This document shows, piece by piece, positions 1 to 5,818 of a stretch of DNA of 8,052 nt (the first letter of the stretch is position 1; every line of letters starts with the position of its first letter). Under the pieces are notes generated by a model that was not told the origin of the DNA, did no database searches, and was given only the letters and a program-made list of their open reading frames with translations. The stretch comes from DATKEH01 sp035546355 (GTDB lineage: Bacteria > Acidobacteriota > Thermoanaerobaculia > Multivoradales > JAIOJS01), in the NCBI GenBank assembly GCA_035546355.1, contig DATKEH010000232.1, forward strand, positions 1 to 8,052, in the 5' to 3' direction. Made by a program: the position numbers and the translations under genes.

Positions 1-919
1 CGAAGCGGCCGCCGGGGTTGACGTAGATGACCCCGTCGGCCCCCAGCAGGCGCAGCAGCTCGCCGTAGACGACCTCCGGGGCGATGCCGTGCCCGGGAGC
101 GAAGAGCGTCCCGGACCAGGTGGGGTGGGCGAGCAGCAGCAACCCCGAGGTCTCGGCCAGCCAGCGCAGCGTGTCCAGGCCGAGGACGAACGGATTGACC
201 ATGGCGCCGCGCAGGCCCAGCCGGCGCAGGAGCTCCAACCGCGCGGCGAGCGTCTCCACCGGGCCGCTCAGGTGGGGGAAGTAGAGCGTGTGGGTGCCCG
301 CCTCGACGCGCGCCGCCGCCACCGCCTCGGCGCAGCGCACCACCCGCTCGGCGAACGGCGCCGACGCCTGGTCGGCGAGCCCGTGGTCGTCCTTGACCAG
401 GTCGGCGCCGCCGCGGGTGAAGCGCCGGGCGAGGTCGGCCAGCTCTTCGCCGGTGAGCCCGATCGGCTTGAGCGCCGTGCACAGCATCGCCCGCCCGGCC
501 GCCTGCGGCAGCAGCGCCCGCAGCCCCGCGATGCCGAAGGCGGGGCCAGGAAGGGCATCGACCAGCCCCTGCGGCCACTCCACCGCCACCACCCGCACGC
601 CGGGGAACAGCGACACGTTGCCGTAGAGCAGGTTGAGCAGCTGCGGCACGCCGGTGCCGACGGCGGCCAAGGGGTAGCCGATCGTCGCCCGCCACAGCCG
701 CTTGTCGACCCGCTCCATGCCGTCCAGTCGGCCGACGTGCGTGCGCTGCAGCGCCGCCGGGAAGGTGCCCGGCGGCAGCTCGACGGTGGCCTCCAGCGCG
801 ATGGCGCGGGCGCGCTCGAAGGCGTCCTCGTCGCCGGCGCAGGAGAGCTCGTAGGTCAGGACGAGACGCGGCTCGTCGGCGGCGGCGTCGCTGGCGGGCG
901 AGACGTCGAGGTCGGCGAT
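1..919 (-). CDS. RuBisCO-like protein (form IV type), partial: C-terminus beyond the left edge
   Basis: This is the RuBisCO large-chain fold without carboxylase chemistry; 306 codons are visible of an expected roughly 360-430. Seen: an N-terminal domain (residues 18-120, including ALEATVELP and LLNLLYGNVSLFPGVR), then barrel motifs ALKPIGL (K151), GGADLVKDDH (K176, D178, H179), PGHGI (H277) and VNPGGRF ending at the edge. K151 and K176 match RuBisCO K175 and the carbamylated K201. The glutamate that follows the second Asp in RuBisCO is His here, the second Lys of KPKxGL is missing, and the loop-6 Lys position (K334) is Arg305. RuBisCO carboxylation is therefore very unlikely. Characterised RuBisCO-like proteins act as enolases or isomerases on methylthio-ribulose phosphates in methionine salvage; that role here is inference. 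The gene begins 13 nt after the metH stop and is probably cotranscribed. The frame has no ATG, GTG or TTG start that keeps the N-domain. I placed the start at ATC (919-917), 7 nt after a strong Shine-Dalgarno; an in-frame TGA near 1003 closes the frame upstream. Confidence 0.88.
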   Translation of the reverse strand, partial: MADLDVSPASDAAADEPRLVLTYELSCAGDEDAFERARAIALEATVELPPGTFPAALQRTHVGRLDGMERVDKRLWRATIGYPLAAVGTGVPQLLNLLYGNVSLFPGVRVVAVEWPQGLVDALPGPAFGIAGLRALLPQAAGRAMLCTALKPIGLTGEELADLARRFTRGGADLVKDDHGLADQASAPFAERVVRCAEAVAAARVEAGTHTLYFPHLSGPVETLAARLELLRRLGLRGAMVNPFVLGLDTLRWLAETSGLLLLAHPTWSGTLFAPGHGIAPEVVYGELLRLLGADGVIYVNPGGRF

Positions 920-926
920 CGGGTGG

Positions 927-934
927 CTCCCCCT
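927..934 (-). promoter_or_regulatory. Ribosome binding site for the RuBisCO-like gene
   Basis: On the minus strand AGGGGGAG overlaps the last two bases of the metH TAG stop and is followed by 7 nt and then ATC GCC GAC. This is the best purine-rich site in the junction. It decides the proposed start codon at 919 and suggests translational coupling with metH. Confidence 0.6.
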
Positions 935-3900
935 ACACCCCGAAGTACTTGGCGTCGGGGTGGTGGAACACCAGCGCCGAGACCGACGCCTCGGGGTCCA
1001 TCATGTCGCCGTCGGTGAGCTCGACGCCGATCTCCTCGGGGGCGAGGGCGGCGAACAGCTGCCGCTGCCCGCCGAGGTCGGGGCAGGCGGGGTAGCCGAA
1101 GCTGTAGCGGCGGCCGCGGTAGCGGGCGGCGAAGCGCTGCTGCGGCGTCGTCTCGGGCGGGTCGGGGAAGCCCCACTGCTCGCGCAGGCGCATGTGCAGC
1201 CACTCGGCGGCGGCTTCGGCGGTCTCCAGGGCCAGTGCCGCCCAGGCGTGGCTCTTCAGGTACTCGCCGGCCTCCTTCAGGGCGTCGGCACGCTCGCGCA
1301 CCCCGGCGCCGGCGGTGGTGACGAACAGCGCCACGTGGTCGCCCGGCAGCACGTAGTCGGCGATGCACAGCCCCTCGCCGGCGCGCTGGCGCGGCAGCTC
1401 CCAGCATGCCGCCACGCGGCCGTTGCCGGGCTCGTGCAGCAGCAGGCGTTCGCCCTCCACCGCCGCCGGGAAGAACCGCCACGCGGCGCGCGCCGTCATC
1501 GCCCCCTGCCGCGCCAGGGCCATCGCCTCCTCCACCGCCGCGTGCACCAGCTGGTACTTGGCGTCGCCCGCCGCCGCCAGCTTGCCCACCACGCCCTTGA
1601 GCCCGAAGTACTTGCTGTAGAGCATCTGGCGGTTCAGCTGCCCCCACACCTGGTCGAGGTCGAGGGTGGCGACGTGGCGCTCGAGGTCGGGAGGCGGCGG
1701 CGCGACGAGGTCGCGGCGCACCGCCGGCGCCGGCGCCGGAAGGGGAGCGGCGGCCACCTGCTCCCTCCCCTCGTCCTCGCGGTCGGCGGCGGCGGCCGTC
1801 GCCACCTCGGCCGCGAACGCCTCGCGCTTGGCGGCGTCGCACAGCCGGTCGACCAGCTCGAGCCCGTGCATGGCGTCCCTGGCGTAGGTGCACAGCGCGC
1901 CGTAGGCGGGGGCGATCTTCTTGTGGGTGAAGCGGCGGGTCAGCGCCGCGCCGCCGACCAGCAGCGGGGTGTCGATGCCCACCGCCCGCAGGTCCTCGGC
2001 GGTGAGCACCATCTGCTGGGCGCTCTTGACCAGCAGCCCGGAGAGCCCGATGACGTCCGGACGGTGCTCGCGGACCGCCTGGATCAGCCGCTCCGAGGGC
2101 ACCTTGATCCCCAGGTTGACCACCTGGAAGCCGTTGTTGGCGAGGATGATCTCCACCAGGTTCTTGCCGATGTCGTGCACGTCCCCCTTGACCGTGGCGA
2201 GGATCACCCGGCCGCGGCCGTTGCCCTGCTGGCGTTCCATGTGCGGCTCGAGAAAGGCCACCGCCGCCTTCATCACCTCGGCGCTCTGCAGCACCTCGGC
2301 GACGATCAGCTGGTTGCCGTTGAACAGCCGCCCGACCTCCTCCATCCCGGCCATCAGCGGCCCGTTGATGACCTCCAGCGGTTCGCGCCAGCGCGGGTCG
2401 GCGAGCGCCGCCGCGAGGTCCTCCTCGAGCCCCACCTTGCTGCCCTCGACGACGGCGCGCGCCAGGCGTTGGTCGAGCGGCAGCTCGGCGCGCGGCCGGC
2501 GCCCGGCGGTGGCGCTGCGGCCGCGGAAGTGCTCGGCGAAGGCGGCCACCGCCTCCTCGGCCTCGGCGACGTCGCCGGGGCGCAGGGCGAGGAAGCGCTC
2601 CGCCAGCGCCCGCTCCTCCTCGGGGATCTCGGCGTAGCGGGCGAGCTTCTCGGAGTTGACGATGGCCGCGTCCAGGCCCGCCTTCGTGCAGTGGTAGAGG
2701 AAGACCGAGTTGAGCACCTCGCGCCCCGCCGGCGGCAGGCCGAAGCTGACGTTGGAGATGCCGAGGATGGTGCGGGCGTGCGGGATCTCCGCCTCGATCG
2801 CCGCCACCGCCTCGACGGTGGCGCGTGCCGAGCCGACGTAGGTCTCGTCGCCGGTGCCGCAGGGGAAGACCAGCGGGTCGATCCACAGGTCCTCGGGGCG
2901 CATCCCGAAGTCGCCGACGAGGATGTCCACCGAGCGTCGCGCCACCGCCAGCTTGCGCTCGGCCGACACCGCCATCCCCTCCTCGTCGATGCAGCCGACC
3001 ACCAGCGCTGCGCCGAAGCGGCGGGCCAGCGGCGCCACCTGCTGGAAGCGGGCGAGGCCGTCCTCGAGGTTGACCGAGTTGAGCACCGCCTTGCCCTGGC
3101 ACCAGGTGAGCGCCCGCGCCATCACCGCGGCGTCGGTCGAGTCGATCATCAGCGGCGCCTTGACCAGCCGCGTCAGGCGGTCGAGGAAGGCCTCGACGTC
3201 GCGCACCTCGTCGCGGTCGGGGTCCTGCAGGCAGACGTCGAGGATCTGGCCGCCGCCGCGCACCTGGGCGCGGCCGATCTCGGCGGCCTGCTCCCACTCG
3301 CCCGCCTGCACCAGCTCCTTGAAGCGGCGGCTGCCCAGCACGTTGGTGCGCTCGCCGACCAGCAGCGGCCGGTTGTCGTCGGTGAGCTCGACCGCCTCGA
3401 TCCCCGACACCAGGCAGCGGTGGTGATCGGGGACCTGCCGCGGGCGCTTCCCCGGCGCCAGCGCGGCGAGCGCCGCGACGTGCTCCGGGGCGGTGCCGCA
3501 GCAGCCGCCCACCAGGTTGAGCCAGCCCTGGTCGAGGTACTCGCCGAGCACGCGGGCGAACACCTCCGGCCCCTCGTGGTAGCGCCCCTCCTCGTCGGGC
3601 AGCCCGGCGTTGGGCACGCAGGCGACGCGGGTGCGCAGCAGCTCGGAGAGCGTGCGCACGTGGTCGCGCATCAGCTCCGGGCCGGTGGCGCAGTTGAGGC
3701 CGACGTAGAGCAGCTCGGCGTGCAGCAGCGCCACCGCCAGCGCCTCGGCGTCCTGGCCGGCGAGCATCGTGCCGGTGACCTCGATGGTGGCCGACACCGC
3801 CACCGGCAGCCCCCACCCCGCCTGCGCGAAGGCCCGCTCGATCCCCACCAGCCCGGCCTTGACGTTGCGGGTGTCCTGCGCCGTCTCCAGCAGCAGGTAG

Positions 3901-4442
3901 TCGGCGCCACCCGCCATCAGCCCCAGCGCCTGCACCCGGAAGTGCTCGCCGAGCTCCTCGAAGCCGACGCCGCCGGTGACCGAGATCGCCTTGGTGGTGG
4001 GGCCCATCGAGCCGCAGACGAAGCGCCGCCGCCCCGGGGCGTCGTGGCGGGCGCAGGCGGCGCGCGCGATCGCCGCGGCCCGCTCGTTCAGCTCGAAGGC
4101 GCGCTCGGCCAGTCCGTACTCGGCCAGCACCAGCGGCGTGCCGCCGAAGGTGTCGGTCTCGACGACGTCGGCGCCGGCGGCGAGGTAGACCTCGTGCAGC
4201 CGGTCGACGGCGTCCGGGCGCGTCGCCACCAACACCTCGTTGCACCCCTCGAGCTCGGGGCCGCCGAAGTCGTCCGCCGTGAGCTGCATCCCCTGTAGCG
4301 CGGTGCCGGTGGCGCCGTCGAGCACCAGCACCCGCTCGGCGAGCGCGGCGTGCAGCGCCGCGGTGCGCTCTTCGCGGTCGGGCGGACAGGAGACGTCGCC
4401 GCTCGCCGCGCCGGGGGTGTCCGTCGTCTCGTTCTCGCCCAT
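933..4442 (-). CDS. metH: Cobalamin-dependent methionine synthase (5-methyltetrahydrofolate--homocysteine methyltransferase)
   Basis: This cytosolic enzyme transfers the methyl group of 5-methyltetrahydrofolate to homocysteine through cob(I)alamin. At 1169 residues it is close to the E. coli length of 1227 and all modules are present in order. The homocysteine domain (about 30-330) has zinc cysteines C251 (GLNC) and C314-C315 (GGCCGT). The pterin domain (about 355-640) has GERTNVLGSRRF and LMIDST. The cap domain lies at about 650-740. The B12 domain (about 745-880) has DVHDIG with axial ligand H756 and LLVGGAA. A Pro/Ala linker covers 895-920. The AdoMet-dependent reactivation domain (about 925-1169) has QMLYSKYFG, IADY and RYSFGYPACP. 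The start MGENETT at 4442 follows GGAG by 11 nt. A longer in-frame start at 4571 would lie inside the riboswitch and was rejected. A SAM-clan riboswitch and terminator control the gene; metF lies upstream and the RuBisCO-like gene directly downstream. Confidence 0.97.
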   Translation of the reverse strand: MGENETTDTPGAASGDVSCPPDREERTAALHAALAERVLVLDGATGTALQGMQLTADDFGGPELEGCNEVLVATRPDAVDRLHEVYLAAGADVVETDTFGGTPLVLAEYGLAERAFELNERAAAIARAACARHDAPGRRRFVCGSMGPTTKAISVTGGVGFEELGEHFRVQALGLMAGGADYLLLETAQDTRNVKAGLVGIERAFAQAGWGLPVAVSATIEVTGTMLAGQDAEALAVALLHAELLYVGLNCATGPELMRDHVRTLSELLRTRVACVPNAGLPDEEGRYHEGPEVFARVLGEYLDQGWLNLVGGCCGTAPEHVAALAALAPGKRPRQVPDHHRCLVSGIEAVELTDDNRPLLVGERTNVLGSRRFKELVQAGEWEQAAEIGRAQVRGGGQILDVCLQDPDRDEVRDVEAFLDRLTRLVKAPLMIDSTDAAVMARALTWCQGKAVLNSVNLEDGLARFQQVAPLARRFGAALVVGCIDEEGMAVSAERKLAVARRSVDILVGDFGMRPEDLWIDPLVFPCGTGDETYVGSARATVEAVAAIEAEIPHARTILGISNVSFGLPPAGREVLNSVFLYHCTKAGLDAAIVNSEKLARYAEIPEEERALAERFLALRPGDVAEAEEAVAAFAEHFRGRSATAGRRPRAELPLDQRLARAVVEGSKVGLEEDLAAALADPRWREPLEVINGPLMAGMEEVGRLFNGNQLIVAEVLQSAEVMKAAVAFLEPHMERQQGNGRGRVILATVKGDVHDIGKNLVEIILANNGFQVVNLGIKVPSERLIQAVREHRPDVIGLSGLLVKSAQQMVLTAEDLRAVGIDTPLLVGGAALTRRFTHKKIAPAYGALCTYARDAMHGLELVDRLCDAAKREAFAAEVATAAAADREDEGREQVAAAPLPAPAPAVRRDLVAPPPPDLERHVATLDLDQVWGQLNRQMLYSKYFGLKGVVGKLAAAGDAKYQLVHAAVEEAMALARQGAMTARAAWRFFPAAVEGERLLLHEPGNGRVAACWELPRQRAGEGLCIADYVLPGDHVALFVTTAGAGVRERADALKEAGEYLKSHAWAALALETAEAAAEWLHMRLREQWGFPDPPETTPQQRFAARYRGRRYSFGYPACPDLGGQRQLFAALAPEEIGVELTDGDMMDPEASVSALVFHHPDAKYFGV

Positions 4443-4443
4443 G

Positions 4444-4479
4444 AAAAAACCCGCTCCGTGCAGTGCATCCAGGAGCGGG
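4444..4479 (-). terminator. Intrinsic terminator (attenuator) of the metH riboswitch
   Basis: Reading the minus strand, CCCGCTCC (4479-4472), a 14-nt loop and GGAGCGGG (4457-4450) form a perfect 8-bp GC-rich stem followed directly by six T (4449-4444). One base later the metH ATG begins. Its position between aptamer and start codon shows it acts as a conditional attenuator rather than as the end of a transcript. The 3' arm also contains the GGAG that is the likely metH Shine-Dalgarno, so stem formation would hide the ribosome site as well as stop polymerase. Confidence 0.88.
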
Positions 4480-4532
4480 CTCGCCAGCCGGACAGTTGGT
4501 TGCCGCCGCCCGGCCCGTGGCCCGGTCGGCGA

Positions 4533-4631
4533 CCGCATCCCCGCCTCCCGGTCGGGAGCGCGGGAGGGCACCTTGGGTGTCCGTCCCAGGTTGCCGAGCC
4601 CGGCGTGCCTGCCGGGCCGCTCCGAATGCGG
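4533..4631 (-). promoter_or_regulatory. SAM-clan riboswitch aptamer (SAM-I-like four-way junction) in the metH leader
   Basis: On the minus strand the leader folds by eye into four helices. P1 is CCGCAT (4631-4626) with ATGCGG (4538-4533). P2 is GAG/CTC (4622-4620 with 4598-4596) plus CCCGGC/GCCGGG (4616-4611 with 4604-4599). P3 is TGGG/CCCA (4588-4585 with 4577-4574). P4 is a 10-bp helix with one bulge (4564-4554 with 4549-4540). The S-box-type core GGCAACC (4595-4589) precedes P3 and AAGGTGC (4574-4568) follows it. The P2 loop GGCAC (4609-4605) can pair with GTGCC (4571-4567), as expected of the P2-loop to J3/4 pseudoknot. The usual P2 kink-turn of SAM-I is not visible, so the exact subclass (SAM-I, SAM-I/IV variant or a relative) is open. 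It precedes metH and ends in a terminator, consistent with shut-off by SAM. Confidence 0.78.
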
Positions 4632-4635
4632 GTAG

Positions 4636-4665
4636 AGCGTAGCGGACAGCCGGGCCGGACGTCAA
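4636..4665 (-). promoter_or_regulatory. Sigma-70 type promoter for metH and the RuBisCO-like gene
   Basis: The minus strand carries TTGACG (4665-4660) and TACGCT (4641-4636) separated by 18 nt. Transcription would begin near 4629, which falls right at the 5' strand of riboswitch helix P1. That placement fits a leader made almost entirely of aptamer plus expression platform. Confidence 0.65.
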
Positions 4666-4679
4666 CCCGAGAGCGGGCG

Positions 4680-4709
4680 CGGGCCGGCACGGAGGCCGGC
4701 CCCTACGAC
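4680..4709 (-). repeat. REP-like palindromic element, copy A
   Basis: Minus-strand GTCGTAG (4709-4703) is followed by a perfect 8-bp hairpin, GGGCCGGC CTCCGT GCCGGCCC, and then G. The same layout appears on the opposite strand 18 nt away (copy B, 4728-4757). A GTAG tetranucleotide 5' of a hairpin is a hallmark of REP elements moved by REP-associated tyrosine transposases (RAYT). The element lies between metF and the metH promoter. Confidence 0.7.
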
Positions 4710-4727
4710 GAGTGAGGGTTGCGATCG

Positions 4728-4757
4728 GTCGTAGGGGCGGCCCTCCGCGGCCGCCCG
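4728..4757 (+). repeat. REP-like palindromic element, copy B (inverted relative to copy A)
   Basis: Plus-strand GTCGTAG (4728-4734) is followed by GGGCGGCC CTCCGC GGCCGCCC and then G. It shares the GTCGTAG head and the CTCCGY loop with copy A. The two stems differ, but both remain perfectly paired, so the differences compensate each other. Copies A and B face apart around an 18-nt spacer, the arrangement of a REPIN/BIME unit. It begins about 20 nt beyond the metF stop codon. Confidence 0.7.
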
Positions 4758-4776
4758 TGGGCAGGCGAGCCGGGGG

Positions 4777-5727
4777 TCACAGCCGCAACCCCTCCAGCAC
4801 CCGCTTGACCGACCGGGCGCTCTGCATGATGTAGAAGTGCACCGACGGCACGCCGCGGTCGAGCAGCTCCTGGACCTGCTGCGCCGCCCACTCGACGCCG
4901 ACGTCGACCACCCGTTCGGGCGGCACCTTCTCCGCCTCGTCGGCCAGGGCGGAGGGGATCTCGCAGTAGAAGTTGCGCGGGATCGAGCGCAGCTGGGCGA
5001 GGCTGGAGAGCACCTTGAGGCCGGGGACGATCGGCACCTCGATCCCCTCCTGGCGGCAGAGCTCCAGGTAGCGGAAGTAGTGGCTGTTGTCGAAGAACAT
5101 CTGGGTGACCACGTAATCGGCGCCGGCCTCGACCTTCTCCTGGGTGCGCCGCACGTCGGTCAGCAGGTTGGGGCACTCGAAGTGCTTCTCGGGGTAGCCC
5201 GCGACGCCGATGCAGAAGTCCGAGGGGTCGGCGTCGAGCAGCTCCTCCTCCAGGTAGCGCCCCTGGTTCATCGCCGCCACCTGGCGCACCAGCTCGACGG
5301 CGTAGCGGTTGGCGCTGCGGCCGTGCTGCAGCGGTTTCTGGTAGCCGTTGTCGTCGCCGCGCACGGTGAGCACGTTGTCGATGCCGAGGTAGCGCAGCTC
5401 GATCAGAAAGTCCTCGGTCTCCTCGCGGGTGAACCCCGAGCAGAGCACGTGCGGCACCGCGTCGATCTGGTACTTGTTCTGGATCAGGGCGCAGACGCCG
5501 AGGGTGCCGGGGCGTTTGCGCTTGACCTTCTTTTCCAGCCCCTGCGGAGTCTCCTCGTAGACCACTTGCGCGGCGTGGCTGGTGATGTCGATGAACGGCG
5601 GCCGGTAGGCCACCAGCTCGTCGATCAGCTCGAGCAGGCTGCGCACGTCGCCGCCGCGCAGCGGTGGGATCAGCTCGAAGCTGATCAGCGGCCCGTCGGC
5701 CCGGGCGAGGTGCTCGGTGACTTTCAT
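4777..5727 (-). CDS. metF: 5,10-methylenetetrahydrofolate reductase
   Basis: This cytosolic FAD enzyme reduces 5,10-methylene-THF to 5-methyl-THF, the methyl donor used by MetH encoded next door. The 316-residue protein is a single beta/alpha barrel domain, the usual bacterial size (E. coli 296). Visible motifs match the family: SFELIPP with catalytic-type E18, LTVRGDD (D125, matching the flavin-contacting Asp of E. coli RGD), GVAGYPEKH (175-182), VTQMFFD (207-213), PGLKVLSS (235-242) and the C-terminal GVPSVHFYIMQSA. The start at 5727 puts E18 at a normal distance from the N-terminus; the frame runs open further upstream, to 6429, without family similarity. No clear Shine-Dalgarno precedes the ATG, while a perfect -10 box sits 13 nt upstream, so the transcript may have almost no leader. 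metH follows 334 bp downstream behind its own promoter. Confidence 0.96.
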   Translation of the reverse strand: MKVTEHLARADGPLISFELIPPLRGGDVRSLLELIDELVAYRPPFIDITSHAAQVVYEETPQGLEKKVKRKRPGTLGVCALIQNKYQIDAVPHVLCSGFTREETEDFLIELRYLGIDNVLTVRGDDNGYQKPLQHGRSANRYAVELVRQVAAMNQGRYLEEELLDADPSDFCIGVAGYPEKHFECPNLLTDVRRTQEKVEAGADYVVTQMFFDNSHYFRYLELCRQEGIEVPIVPGLKVLSSLAQLRSIPRNFYCEIPSALADEAEKVPPERVVDVGVEWAAQQVQELLDRGVPSVHFYIMQSARSVKRVLEGLRL

Positions 5728-5740
5728 CGGATGGCTGGAA

Positions 5741-5746
5741 ATTATA
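5741..5746 (-). promoter_or_regulatory. Probable -10 box of the metF promoter
   Basis: A perfect TATAAT on the minus strand is striking in such GC-rich DNA and lies in the 91-bp gap between the lipoprotein gene and metF. It would start transcription about 7 nt before the metF ATG. I see no good -35 box at 16-19 nt and no extended -10 TGn. Assignment to metF is an inference. Confidence 0.5.
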
Positions 5747-5818
5747 GACGGCCCTGGCTTTCGAGGGCGTTCCTCACCACCGGAGGGGGGACGGTGCCCG
5801 GTGTCCCGTCCGTCGCCG

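Noticed and set aside
268..558. Small minus-strand ORF of 96 codons inside the RuBisCO-like gene
   Set aside because: It is a different frame from the one with RuBisCO motifs; its composition is Arg/Ser/Pro shadow.
1..919. True RuBisCO large subunit
   Set aside because: The Glu metal ligand, the second Lys of KPKxGL and the loop-6 Lys are all changed or missing.
4443..4571. Upstream in-frame ATG for metH at 4571
   Set aside because: The extra 43 residues translate the riboswitch P4, P1 strand and terminator and have no MetH counterpart. ATG 4442 follows the attenuator.
856..4665. Open frame of 1269 codons on the minus strand and one of 1112 codons on the plus strand (960-4298) covering metH
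   Set aside because: Both are Arg/Gly/Ala/His-rich shadow frames typical of high GC. The MetH frame accounts for the region with continuous family motifs.
4443..4665. Cobalamin riboswitch, as often found with B12-dependent genes
   Set aside because: No B12-box-like string was found. The core strings and four-helix layout fit the SAM clan.
5789..5811. Hairpin GGACGG/CCGTCC between the M28-like gene and metF as a terminator
   Set aside because: Only 6 bp with an 11-nt loop and no T-run on either strand.
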